This document shows, in pieces, positions 1 through 11,371 of a stretch of DNA of 64,000 bases (positions within the stretch are counted from its first letter, which is position 1; the number at the start of each line of letters is the position of its first letter). The stretch is from Nitricoxidireducens sp046726235. GTDB lineage: Bacteria; Pseudomonadota; Gammaproteobacteria; Burkholderiales; Rhodocyclaceae. The notes below the pieces were generated by a model. It did not search any database, was not told the DNA's origin, and worked only from the letters and a program-made list of their open reading frames with translations. The position numbers and the translations under genes were made by a program. Where the stretch lies: positions 698,512 through 762,511 of the forward strand of contig JBKPAD010000010.1 of assembly GCA_046726235.1 (NCBI GenBank), written 5' to 3'.

Positions 1-1771
1 CATCAGCTTTTCTCCCGAAGGGCGCCCGCTGGAGGGCATCGGCACAGTGCTCGACATCACCGTGCGCAAGCACGCCGAGATCGAGCGCAATCGCATCCAC
101 GAGGTGTTGCGCCAGAACGAGGAGCGCCTGCGCGAGGCCCAGCGCATGGCTCAGCTCGGCAACTGGGAACTCGATCTCGAGACCCGGCGCATGAACGTCT
201 CCGACCAGGTGGCGATGATCCTCGGGCGCGGCGAGGCGGCATTCGAACTCGCCTACGACGACTATCTGGCGCTGGTGCATCCGGAAGACCGCCTCTGGGT
301 GAAGACGCGCATCGACGATTCCGCCGCCGGCCGGCGCGAGTTCGATGCCGTCTACCGCCTCAATGCCGCCGACGGCACGCTCAGGTACGTGCGCCAGCGC
401 AACGAGGCGCCGCCCGCCGACGGACCGCGGCGCCTGCTCGGCACGCTGCAGGACGTGACGCTCGACCGCCTCAACGAAGAGGCGCTCAAGGAGAGCGAGG
501 AACGCTTCCGCACCGTCGCCGACTACAACTACGACTGGGAATACTGGCGCGACCCGGCCGGCGTCTATCTCTACCTCTCGCCGTCGTGCGAGCGCATCAC
601 CGGCTACACCCAGCACGAATTCATCAGCGACCCGGCACTGACCGAACGCATCGTGCATCCGGAAGACCGCTCGCGGGTCCTCTGCCACCTGGCCGACGCC
701 GCCGACGACAGCGACCACATGCTCGACTTCCGCATCCTGCGCAAGGACGGCGAAGTGCGCTGGATCGCGCACGGCTGCCGGCCCGTGTTCGGCCAGGACG
801 GAAGTTTCCGCGGACGGCGCGCCAGCAACCGCGACATCACCGACCGCAAGCGCACCGAAGCGGCGCTGCTCGAGGCGAAGAACTGCCTCGCGCTGGCGCT
901 GGACGCGTCACAGCTTTCGATCTGGGATGTCGACGTCGAATCGCGCATGGTCATGCTCGACGCACGCTGGGGCAGCATCGTCGGCGGCTCCAGCAGCGTG
1001 ACGGCTGCCACGGCCGACGAACTCAAGCGCGACATCCATCGGGACGACCTCGACCGCGTGACCGCCGCCGCACGGAAGCTGTTCGCCGGCGAGACGGCGA
1101 GCTTCGAGCAGGAGTTCCGCTTCCGCGTCGCCGACGGCGAATGGAAGTGGCTGCGTTCGAGCGGCACCATCCTCGAGCGCGACGCCGCAGGCAAGGCGTT
1201 GCGCGCGATCGGGACGACCCTGGACATCACCGAGCGCAAGCGCGCCGAGGAAGACATCCGCCGCATGGCCTTCCATGACCGGCTGACCAAGCTGCCCAAC
1301 CGGCGCCTGCTCGAAGACCGGCTGCGCCAGGTGATGGCGCGCGCGCAACGCGACAGGAGCGGCGCTTCGGTCCTGTTCATCGACCTCGACAGCTTCAAGC
1401 CGATCAACGACGAGTTCGGGCACGCGGCCGGCGATTGGCTGCTGCAGCGCGTGGCCGAACGCATGCTGGCCTGCCTGCGCGAGTCCGACACCGTGGCGCG
1501 CGTCGGCGGCGACGAATTCGTGGTCCTGCTGCCCGATGCGCGCACCAGGCCGGACGCGGCCGGCGTGGCCGAGAAGATCCGCGCCGCGCTGCTCGATGCC
1601 TTCGTCACGCCGGAAGGCCGCGAACTGAGGATCTCGTGCAGCATCGGCGTCGCGCTGTATCCCGAGCATGCCGATGACTTGCGCGGCCTCCTGCGCTGTG
1701 GCGACGAGGCGATGTATCGCGCCAAGCATGCCGGCCGCAACGCCGTCGAAGTGTTCTCGCCGCGTCCCTAG
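1..1771 (+). CDS. Multi-PAS diguanylate cyclase (5' end outside window)
   Basis: Probable membrane-distal or cytosolic sensor that makes cyclic di-GMP from two GTP. The frame is open from base 2 (589 visible codons), so the gene starts upstream; the in-frame GTG at 47 lies inside the tail of a PAS/PAC domain. Three further PAS domains follow (visible residues about 40-150, 165-290 and 295-415), each ending in a PAC-type DIT-[DE]RK motif. The C-terminal GGDEF domain has an intact GGDEF signature at visible residue 502 and an RESD inhibitory site five residues before it, so it should be active and product-inhibited. No EAL domain is present. The N-terminal sensor, and any membrane segments, cannot be seen. 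Confidence 0.93.
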   Translation, partial: ISFSPEGRPLEGIGTVLDITVRKHAEIERNRIHEVLRQNEERLREAQRMAQLGNWELDLETRRMNVSDQVAMILGRGEAAFELAYDDYLALVHPEDRLWVKTRIDDSAAGRREFDAVYRLNAADGTLRYVRQRNEAPPADGPRRLLGTLQDVTLDRLNEEALKESEERFRTVADYNYDWEYWRDPAGVYLYLSPSCERITGYTQHEFISDPALTERIVHPEDRSRVLCHLADAADDSDHMLDFRILRKDGEVRWIAHGCRPVFGQDGSFRGRRASNRDITDRKRTEAALLEAKNCLALALDASQLSIWDVDVESRMVMLDARWGSIVGGSSSVTAATADELKRDIHRDDLDRVTAAARKLFAGETASFEQEFRFRVADGEWKWLRSSGTILERDAAGKALRAIGTTLDITERKRAEEDIRRMAFHDRLTKLPNRRLLEDRLRQVMARAQRDRSGASVLFIDLDSFKPINDEFGHAAGDWLLQRVAERMLACLRESDTVARVGGDEFVVLLPDARTRPDAAGVAEKIRAALLDAFVTPEGRELRISCSIGVALYPEHADDLRGLLRCGDEAMYRAKHAGRNAVEVFSPRP

Positions 1772-1833
1772 CGCGCCCGCATCCCGATCGTCCCGCGGCG
1801 CGGGGAAAATGCCATTACAATCGCCGGCCGGTC

Positions 1834-4146
1834 ATGCCGAGCGCCTCGATGCTGCGCACCTTCGCCCCGAACCTTAGCGATCCCCCCCTGTCGACACGAC
1901 CGGGCGCAGACTTGAGCGGAGCCCTCACGGGCGCCATCGCCTCGATTCCGCAGACGCTCGCCTACGGCCTGATCGTCGGCGGCGCATTGGGGCCCGACCA
2001 CCTCGGCATCGGCATCCTCGCGGCGCTCTACGGCTCCGTCATCGTCGGGCTGATCGCGGCGATCTTCGGCGGCTGCCCTTACCTGGTGTCCGGCCCTCGC
2101 GCCGCGACGCTGCTGGTCTTCGCCGGACTCATCGGCGTGCTCAAGGAGGCGCCCGGGATCGCCGGGCTCGCCGAACCGGGGCTGGCCGCCTTCGTGCTCG
2201 CCTGCGCCGCGGCCGCGATCGCGGCACTGCTGCAGATCGCCTTCGGCATCTTGCGGCTCGGGCGGCTTGCCCATTACATCCCGCTGCCGGTCGTCGCCGG
2301 GTTCATCAACGGTTCCGCGCTGCTGATCATCCTCAGCCAGGTGTGGCCCGCGCTCGGTCTGGCGCGCGAACGCTCCCTGCTCGACCTGCCGGCGCATCTC
2401 GGCGCGATGCAACCCGGAACGCTGCTGCTGAGCGCGCTCACCATCGCCCTGGTGTTCGGTCTCCGGTCCCGTTCGCGGCGGCCGTCGATGCTGCTCTGGG
2501 CGGTGTCGGTGGCGAGCCTGATCTACCTCGCGGCCGATGCGCTCGGTTTCGGCAGCGCCCTCGGCGGGGCCCTGCCGTCGCCGCCGACGGACGCCGGCTG
2601 GCGCTTCATCGGCGCCGAGGCCGTGTCGCTATTGTCGGGGCCGGACGGCGGCGAGTTGATGCGCCTGATCCTGCCGGCCGCGATATCGATGGCGATCCTG
2701 TCGTCGCTCGACACCCTGCTCGCCACCGCGGCGGTCGACGAGGCGACGCTGCGCCATTCGCAAGCCGGCCGCCAGCTCGGCGCCGAGGGCGCGGGCAACC
2801 TGCTCGCTTCCCTGTTCGCCGCGATTCCTGGCTCGAGCAGCATGCTGCGCACGCAGGCGGCGCTCAACGGCGGCATGGTCAGCGCCGCCGCCCCCATCGG
2901 CATCGCCCTGCTGACGCTGGCCGCGACGGCCCTGCTCGGCCCGCTGCTGCCTTACCTCTCGCAGGCGGTGATGGCCGGCCTGCTGATCGCGCTCGGCATC
3001 GACCTCTTCGACAAGTGGACGCTGGCGCGCATCCGCGGCGCGCTCGCCAACGAGCGCACGCCGCTGGTCGCGCTGGGCGACCTGCTGACCATGCTGGTCG
3101 TGGTGGCGGTCACGCTGTTCGCCGACCTCGTCACCGCGGTCGGCGTCGGCATCCTGGTGGCGCTGCTGTCGTTCGTGGTGCAGATGGCCCGCTCGCCGGT
3201 GCGGCGCGTCTATCGGGCCACGGCCCTGCTCGCCCGCATCCACGGCGATCCGTGGCGCCGACGCTTCATCGAGCACCACGGCAGGGAGATCGCCGTGATC
3301 GAGGTCGAAGGCGCGCTGTTCTTCGGCTCGAGCGCCAAGCTGAGGGAGGAAGTCGACAAGCTGCTCGACGACGGCATCCGCCACATCGCCCTCGACATGA
3401 AGCGCGTCGCCGACATCGACGCCACCGGCGCGCGCGCGCTCGAGCGCCTGAACCATCGCATCGACGCGCACGGCGGCCTGCTGACGCTCGGCTACCTCGA
3501 CCGCGAGCGCCGCATGGGCCGCATCAACGCGTTCGGCCGGCCGCGGCGCGGCCTCGAGTTCGTCCCGCGGCGCATATGGCTGAAGCTCTCCTACCTCGGC
3601 ACGCTGCGGGCCATCGGCGAAGGACGCTTCTTCCACGACATCGACGGTGCCGTGGCGGCGTGCGAGGCGCACCTCGCCGCCGCGCTGCCGGCCCGACCGC
3701 TCGAGCCGGAACTCGCGATGCCGCCGATACTCCACGGCATCGGCCGCGCTGCGCTCGGACGCCTGAAATCCCACGTCGCGCGGCTCAGCTTCGAGCCCGG
3801 CACAACCGTCTTCGCCCAGGGCGACGCCCCGACCGCGGCCTTCCTGCTGGTCGCCGGGCGGGTCGACGTGCTGCTCGACCTGCCGGGAACCGAGCGCAAG
3901 CTCAAGGTGCAATCGCTCGGACCCGGCGCGATCTTCGGCGAAATGGCCCTCTTGGCGCCGCAGCCGCGCTCGGCGACCGTCGTCGCGCAGGAACGGTCCG
4001 TCTGCTATGCGCTCGATGCGCAGGCGATGGAGCGCCTCAAGCGCGACCACAGCAGCATCGCGTTCGCGCTGCTCGGAAACGTCGCCGTCATCTTCGCCGA
4101 GCGCTTGCGCGCAACGAACAACATGCTGTCCGAAATGGATGCGTGA
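1834..4146 (+). CDS. SulP anion transporter fused to STAS and cyclic-nucleotide-binding domains
   Basis: Inner-membrane transporter of the SulP family; substrates in this family are sulfate, bicarbonate or other small anions, and the sequence does not say which. The first roughly 430 of 770 residues are hydrophobic helices containing the SulP-type segments IASIPQTLAYGL and SGPRAATLLVFAG. A STAS domain covers about 485-560, with the conserved DIDATGARAL segment. A cyclic-nucleotide-binding fold covers about 645-755, with the GEMALL and PRSATVVA motif. The start at 1834 is the first ATG and has no obvious ribosome-binding site; Met6 is an alternative. The gene is monocistronic and ends 6 bp from the convergent cytochrome gene. 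The CNBD fusion suggests allosteric gating by a nucleotide (inference). Confidence 0.9.
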   Translation: MPSASMLRTFAPNLSDPPLSTRPGADLSGALTGAIASIPQTLAYGLIVGGALGPDHLGIGILAALYGSVIVGLIAAIFGGCPYLVSGPRAATLLVFAGLIGVLKEAPGIAGLAEPGLAAFVLACAAAAIAALLQIAFGILRLGRLAHYIPLPVVAGFINGSALLIILSQVWPALGLARERSLLDLPAHLGAMQPGTLLLSALTIALVFGLRSRSRRPSMLLWAVSVASLIYLAADALGFGSALGGALPSPPTDAGWRFIGAEAVSLLSGPDGGELMRLILPAAISMAILSSLDTLLATAAVDEATLRHSQAGRQLGAEGAGNLLASLFAAIPGSSSMLRTQAALNGGMVSAAAPIGIALLTLAATALLGPLLPYLSQAVMAGLLIALGIDLFDKWTLARIRGALANERTPLVALGDLLTMLVVVAVTLFADLVTAVGVGILVALLSFVVQMARSPVRRVYRATALLARIHGDPWRRRFIEHHGREIAVIEVEGALFFGSSAKLREEVDKLLDDGIRHIALDMKRVADIDATGARALERLNHRIDAHGGLLTLGYLDRERRMGRINAFGRPRRGLEFVPRRIWLKLSYLGTLRAIGEGRFFHDIDGAVAACEAHLAAALPARPLEPELAMPPILHGIGRAALGRLKSHVARLSFEPGTTVFAQGDAPTAAFLLVAGRVDVLLDLPGTERKLKVQSLGPGAIFGEMALLAPQPRSATVVAQERSVCYALDAQAMERLKRDHSSIAFALLGNVAVIFAERLRATNNMLSEMDA

Positions 4147-4152
4147 GCGGCA

Positions 4153-4740
4153 TCAGGGCCGCGCCGCCGTCCGCGGCGACGGCGGCAGCGGCATCGGCAC
4201 GGCGTTGCTGACCGGCGGCAGCGATTTCAGGTAGGCGAAGACCGCGCGCAGGTCGTCGTCGGACATGGTTGCATAGTTGAACCATGGCATCGGCGGCAGG
4301 ATCGGGCGTCCGTTGCCCAGGTGCTTGCCGCTGCGCATCGATTGCATGAACGTCTCCGGCGTCCAGTTCGCCAGCCCCGAGGCATCGGGCGTCAGGTTGG
4401 CCGCATAGCTGACGCCCCACGGTCCCGCCCAGGCCGTCAGGTGCTGGTTGGTGAGGATGCCCCATTTGCCGGCACCGGCAATCCCGGGTGCAGGCGGCAA
4501 TTCTTCCGTCGCGGGGTGTCCCGACAGCAGGCGGCCCGTGTCGAGCGTGGTGCCGCCGGCGGAGAACACCTTCGGCGTATGGCAGTCATTGCAGCCGCTG
4601 ATGGTCACTAGATAGGCGCCGCGCTTGACGGCCGCGGTTTCGGCCGCCGACGCCGCATTCCCGGCGCATGACAGGGCGCCGACCAGGGCGCCGGACAGGA
4701 TCATCGTCGAAACGCGGCCATTCGACCTCGGCAAGAGCAT
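4153..4740 (-). CDS. Secreted monoheme c-type cytochrome
   Basis: Periplasmic electron carrier of 195 residues. The start at 4740 was chosen because a strong GAGGAGG ribosome-binding site precedes this ATG and it opens a normal signal peptide (about residues 1-32, positively charged then hydrophobic); a longer frame reaches 4836 but lacks such signals. The heme motif CNDCH is at residues 50-54. Candidate sixth-ligand methionines lie in the segment PPMPWFNYATM near the C-terminus. The domain resembles single-heme cytochromes that accept electrons from dehydrogenases, but no dehydrogenase is adjacent. It is divergent from parE across a 199-bp gap and convergent with the SulP gene. Confidence 0.85.
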   Translation of the reverse strand: MLLPRSNGRVSTMILSGALVGALSCAGNAASAAETAAVKRGAYLVTISGCNDCHTPKVFSAGGTTLDTGRLLSGHPATEELPPAPGIAGAGKWGILTNQHLTAWAGPWGVSYAANLTPDASGLANWTPETFMQSMRSGKHLGNGRPILPPMPWFNYATMSDDDLRAVFAYLKSLPPVSNAVPMPLPPSPRTAARP

Positions 4741-4939
4741 GTCGATTCCTCCTCGGGTTGTTCGCGCGCCATCGCGCGGGGCCGCCTCGCAGGCAAACGG
4801 CGCGCCCGCCGATGCCCCCGGCACCGCTGGCGTCACCGGCGACGTTTCCGAGAAAAGAGCCGCTTCCGTCCTGTATATTGCGGCGCCAAACCGGCCGCCG
4901 ACGCCTCAATCTAGCAGCTTCAACCCTGCGGTTCCCATC

Positions 4940-6903
<1,964 letters not shown>

Positions 6904-6907
<4 letters not shown>

Positions 6908-9288
6908 ACCACGACAACGACACTCCCGACCTGTTCGACGAAGCGGCCTTGCCGCCTGAAGATGCGGCGCCGCCTGCGCCGCCGGTCCCGCCCGCCGATG
7001 ACACGCCGGCCGACTTCGACGACGGCACCTCGCTGCCGCTGGCGCGCTACGCCGAGCAGGCCTATCTGTCGTATGCGATGAGCGTGGTGAAGTCGCGTGC
7101 GCTGCCGCAGGTCGAGGACGGCCTGAAGCCGGTGCAGCGACGCATCCTGTTCGCGATGAACGAGATGCGGCTCGCGGCGGGCGCCAAACACGTCAAGAGC
7201 GCGCGCGTCGTCGGCGACGTCATCGGCAAGTACCACCCGCACGGCGACACCAGCGTCTATGACGCGATGGTGCGCGTGGCGCAGGACTTCTCGCTGCGCT
7301 ATCCGCTCGTCGACGGCCAGGGCAACTTCGGCTCGCGCGACGGCGACGGCGCGGCGGCGATGCGCTACACCGAGTGCCGGCTGACGCCGATCGCCGAGCT
7401 GCTGCTTTCCGAACTCGACCGCGGCACCGTCGACTTCGAACCCAACTACGACGGCACCATGCGCGAGCCGGCGCTGATGCCGGCGCGCCTGCCGATGGTG
7501 CTGCTGAACGGTGCCTCGGGCATCGCCGTCGGCATGGCGACCGAGATTCCGCCGCACAACCTGCGCGAAGTCGCGGAAGCCGTGAAGCTGCTGATCCGCA
7601 AGCCGGGCGCGAGCCTCGAGGAAGTGCTGCCGCTCCTGCCCGGCCCCGATTTCCCCGGCGGCGGCCAGTTGATCTCGACGCCGGCCGACATCCGCGACGC
7701 CTATGCCGCAGGGCGAGGCTCGCTGCGCATGCGCGCGCGCTGGCGCGTAGAGGAACTGGCGCGCGGCCAGTGGCGCATCGTCGTCACCGAGCTGCCGCAC
7801 GGCGTGTCGACGGCACAGGTGCTGTCCGAGATCGAGGCGCTGACCAACCCGCAGCCGCGCGCCGGCAAGAAGGACGTCTCGCAGGAGCAGAAGAACCTCA
7901 AGCAGGTCGTGCTCGGCGTGCTCGATTCGGTGCGGGACGAATCCTCGGACAAGGCGCCGGTGCGCATCGTGCTCGAGCCGCGCTCGTCGCGCCTCTCGCA
8001 GGATGAGTTCATGGCCGTGCTGCTGGCGCACACCAGCCTCGAATCCAGCGTGCCGATCAACATGACGATGATCGGCCGCGACGGCCGGCCGCGCCAAAAG
8101 GCGCTGCTGGCGATCCTGCACGAGTGGATCGAGTTCCGCCACACCACGGTCGAGCGCCGCAGCCGGCATCGCCTCGGCGAGGTCGAGCGGCGGCAGCACA
8201 TCCTCGAAGGCCGGCTGGCGGTGTTCCTGCGCATCGAGGAAGTGATCCGCACCATCCGTGAATCGGACGAGCCGAAGGCGGACCTGATGGCGAAGTTCGG
8301 CCTGACGGAGATCCAGGCCGAAGACATCCTCGAGATTCGCCTGCGGCAGTTGGCTCGTCTCGAGGGCATCCGCATCGAGAAGGAACGCGACGGCCTGCGC
8401 GAGGAGGAGGACGGCCTGCGCCGCATCCTCGGCGACCGCAAGGAGCTGACCAAGCTCGTCGTCAAGGAAATCACCGAGGACGCCAAGCGCTTCGGCGACG
8501 AGCGCCGCACGCTGATCGAAGCCGTGGCGCCGACGGCGCCGGCCGAGATCGCGGTTCCCGACGAGCCGGTGACGGTGATCCTGTCGCAGAACGGCTGGGT
8601 GCGCACGCGCCAGGGCCACGGCATCGATCCGGGCGCGATCTCCTACAAGACCGGCGATTTCCCGATGCTGGTCGTGGAATCGCGCACCGTCTGGCCGCTG
8701 GTGATCGTCGACACGGCCGGCCGCGCCTACAGCGTGCGGGTTTCCGACCTGCCCGGCGGCCGCGGCGACGGCGTGCCGGTGACGACCATGATCGAATTGC
8801 AGGACGGCGCCAAGCTCGCGCAGGCGCTGACCGATGCGCCCGAAAGCCGCTATGTGTTCGCCAACTCGGGCGGCTACGGTTTCATCGCCACGGTGGCCGA
8901 CCTCGTCTCGCGCCAGCGTGCCGGCAAGACCTTCATGAGCCTCGCGAAGGGCGAGAAGCCGCTGAAGCCGGCGAAGGTGCTCGGCGACACCGTGGCCGCG
9001 GTTTCGGCCTCGGGACGCCTGCTGTGCTTCGGGCTCGACGAGCTCAAGGAGATGCCGCGCGGCCGCGGCCTGATCGTGCAGGACATCCCGGCAAAGGACG
9101 AGATGGCGGCGGTGGCGGTGGGCGGCAACGAGTTCATCGTCAGCGGCGGCGGTCGCGGCGGCAAACCGTCGGAATGGCGCGTCGCCGGCAAGGAGCTGGC
9201 CGGCTATCGCGCCAGCCGCGCGAAGAAGGGTCAGCCGATCGCGTCGAAGCTCAAGCCGACCGGAATCAGCGCGCCAGGTACGCCCTGA
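6904..9288 (+). CDS. parC: DNA topoisomerase IV subunit A (ParC)
   Basis: Breakage-reunion subunit of topoisomerase IV (794 residues). The catalytic tyrosine lies in AMRYTECRLTP. The N-terminus (about 35 residues) is acidic and proline-rich, a lineage-specific extension before the conserved LPLARYAEQAYL. The quinolone-pocket segment reads HPHGDTSVYDAM, with Thr and Asp where E. coli ParC has Ser80 and Glu84. The C-terminal beta-pinwheel is short and has no clear GyrA box, which fits ParC rather than GyrA. Its ATG overlaps the parE stop (ATGA). The 3' end overlaps the convergent glutaredoxin-like gene by 23 bp. The coding frame stays open far upstream inside parE, but that part is not coding. 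Confidence 0.97.
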
Positions 9289-9505
9289 CCTTCTCGACGT
9301 CGAGGAAGTAGTGGCAGAGTTCCTGCCCGTCCGCTTCGAGGACGGGCACGAGCTCGTCGTACTTCGCTTCCAGCGCCGGATCGGCGTCGACGTCGAGCAC
9401 TTCCACCTCGAACGAAAACTCGCCGCGCAGGGCTTCCAGCGCGGCGAGCATGTCTTCGCAGAGGTGGCACCAGCTTCTGCTATAGAGGATCAGCTTACTT
9501 GTCAC
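9266..9505 (-). CDS. Glutaredoxin-family thiol protein
   Basis: Small (79-residue) thioredoxin-fold protein with a CHLC active-site motif near residues 13-16 (SRSWCHLCEDM), typical of the glutaredoxin-like DUF836 family; probably a cytosolic thiol-disulfide oxidoreductase, substrate unknown. A cis-proline position is visible in ELVPVLEADG. Its ATG lies 11 nt inside the 3' end of mucD on the same strand, so it is the last gene of the rpoE-rseABC-mucD operon and is probably translationally coupled to mucD. Its tail overlaps parC (convergent). Confidence 0.85.
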   Translation of the reverse strand: MTSKLILYSRSWCHLCEDMLAALEALRGEFSFEVEVLDVDADPALEAKYDELVPVLEADGQELCHYFLDVEKVRAYLAR

Positions 9506-10925
9506 CGACGCCCTTGATGGTGATGAAGGTCTGGGCGTCGCCGCGGCGCACGAGCAGCGTGATGGTCGCGTTGCGGTCGAGCTTGGAGAGCAGGCCGTTG
9601 AACTGGTCGACCGAGCGCACGTCCGTCTGCACGCCCTTGTTGGCGAGCGCGAGGATCACGTCGCCGGGACGCAGGTCGGTGCGCGTGCCGCCGTTCTTCA
9701 CCTCCTCGACGACGAGGCCGTGATCGACGCCGAGCTGGCGTTTCTGCTCGGCCGTGAGTTCGGAGACGACGAGGCCGAGGCGGTTGGCCGCCTGCTCGGT
9801 CGGGCGTCCCTTGCGCTGCAGCGAGCCGGCCGTCTTCTCTTCCTGCACTTCGGCGACGGTGATCGCGATGTCGCGCGTCCCGCCCTTGCGCCAGACCTGC
9901 ACGGTCGACTTGGTGCCCGGCTTGGTGCCGCCGACGATGCGCGGCAGGTCGCTCGACTGGCCGACCGCCTTGCCGTCGAACTTCAGGATGATGTCGCCGG
10001 CCTCGATGCCGGCGGCCTCTGCGGGGCTGCCCTTCTCGACGGTGGTGACCAGCGCGCCGACCGGCTTGGAGAGGCCGAACGATTCCGCAAGTTCGCGCGT
10101 GACTTCCTGGATGACGACGCCGAGGCGGCCGCGGCTGACCTTGCCCGAGGACTTGAGCTGGGCCGAGATTTCCATCGCGACGTCGATGGGAATCGCGAAG
10201 GCGATGCCCTGGTAGCCGCCGGAGCGGCTGTAGATCTGCGAATTCACGCCGACGACTTCGCCGCGCATGTTGAACAGCGGGCCGCCCGAGTTGCCGGGAT
10301 TGATGGCGACGTCGGTCTGGATGAACGGCACGTAGTTTTCCTGCGGCAGCGAGCGGCCCTTGGCGCTGACGATGCCGGCGGTGACGCTGCTCTCGAAGCC
10401 GAACGGCGAGCCGATCGCGGCGACCCATTCGCCGACGCGCAGCTTGTTGGGATCGCCCATGCGCACGACGGGAAGCCCCGTCGCCTCGATCTTGATCAGC
10501 GCGACGTCGGTGCGCTTGTCGTAGCCGAGCACCTTGGCCTTGTACTCGCGCTTGTCGGTGAGGCGCACCAGCACTTCGTCGGCACCCTCGACGACGTGGG
10601 CGTTGGTCATGACGTGGCCGTCGGCGCTGATGATGAAGCCCGAGCCGAGCGACTGGTTCTTGAATTCGCGCGGGATGCCGGGCATCTGGCGCGGCAGGAA
10701 ACGGCGGAACAGTTCGTAGGCCGGGTCGTTCTCGTCGAACGGCAACTGCATGCCGCCGTTGTGCTTGATGACCTGCGTGGTGCTGATGTTGACGACGGCC
10801 GGCCCCTGCTTCTCGGCCAGTTCGGCGAAGTCGGGCAACAGCACGTTGCCGACGGTATTGCCCTGCGCGGCCGCAAGCGGGGCGGCGCACGCCAGGAACA
10901 AACAAAGTGCGAGTCTTCTAATCAT
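9495..10925 (-). CDS. mucD: Periplasmic serine protease, DegP/MucD type
   Basis: HtrA-family protease and chaperone that degrades misfolded envelope proteins (476 residues). A signal peptide covers residues 1-20 (cleavage after APLAAA). The catalytic triad is His110 (TNAHVV), Asp140 (KRTDVAL) and Ser213 (NPGNSGGP). Two PDZ domains follow (about 265-355 and 385-470), as in MucD and DegQ/DegP. The start at 10925 was chosen because it begins the signal peptide and has AAGGGAG upstream; the longer open frame is the rseC coding region in another frame. It lies 2 bp after rseC and overlaps the glutaredoxin-like gene, placing it in the sigma-E operon as in Pseudomonas algU-mucABCD. Confidence 0.95.
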   Translation of the reverse strand: MIRRLALCLFLACAAPLAAAQGNTVGNVLLPDFAELAEKQGPAVVNISTTQVIKHNGGMQLPFDENDPAYELFRRFLPRQMPGIPREFKNQSLGSGFIISADGHVMTNAHVVEGADEVLVRLTDKREYKAKVLGYDKRTDVALIKIEATGLPVVRMGDPNKLRVGEWVAAIGSPFGFESSVTAGIVSAKGRSLPQENYVPFIQTDVAINPGNSGGPLFNMRGEVVGVNSQIYSRSGGYQGIAFAIPIDVAMEISAQLKSSGKVSRGRLGVVIQEVTRELAESFGLSKPVGALVTTVEKGSPAEAAGIEAGDIILKFDGKAVGQSSDLPRIVGGTKPGTKSTVQVWRKGGTRDIAITVAEVQEEKTAGSLQRKGRPTEQAANRLGLVVSELTAEQKRQLGVDHGLVVEEVKNGGTRTDLRPGDVILALANKGVQTDVRSVDQFNGLLSKLDRNATITLLVRRGDAQTFITIKGVGDK

Positions 10926-10927
10926 GC

Positions 10928-11371
10928 TCAGGCTCCCTTGTTGATGTTGATGATCGGTCTTTTGAACTTGAGTTCGAGCGAGGGTTCCGCGCCGCAGGCC
11001 GCGCGTCGCGACATCACGCGCAGGGCCATGAGCCCCGCGGCGAGACCGAGCACGGCGCCCGCGACGGCCGGCGCGCCGTCGCCCCAGCGCGCGGCCGCGA
11101 CGAGCGCACCGGCGAAGAGGAACAGCAGCGGCATCAGGTAGGACAGCGCGGCGGCACGCAGCACGGCGCCCTCGGGCACCGAGACGACGACGATGTCGCC
11201 GACGCCGGCGCCGACCGTGTTGCGCAGCGCATAGCGCCGCGGGCCAGCCTGGGCCTTGCCGCAGTGTCCCTTGTCGCCGCAGCTGCCGCACGCGGAAACG
11301 GCGTCCTTGACCTCGATGTAGGCGAGGTCGCCCTGGACACGCACGACGACGGCTTCGCTCTCGCTGCTCAT
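10928..11371 (-). CDS. rseC: SoxR-reducing system / RseC (MucC) family inner-membrane protein
   Basis: 147-residue membrane protein of the RseC/MucC family, fourth gene of the sigma-E operon. The N-terminal cytosolic part carries a cysteine cluster, CGSCGDKGHC (residues 28-37), thought in the family to hold an Fe-S centre. Two transmembrane helices follow (about 75-92 and 98-115). In related bacteria RseC acts in reducing SoxR or modulating sigma-E; here the role is inferred only from family and position. The ATG overlaps the rseB stop by 4 bp, and the stop lies 2 bp before mucD. Confidence 0.9.
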   Translation of the reverse strand: MSSESEAVVVRVQGDLAYIEVKDAVSACGSCGDKGHCGKAQAGPRRYALRNTVGAGVGDIVVVSVPEGAVLRAAALSYLMPLLFLFAGALVAAARWGDGAPAVAGAVLGLAAGLMALRVMSRRAACGAEPSLELKFKRPIININKGA

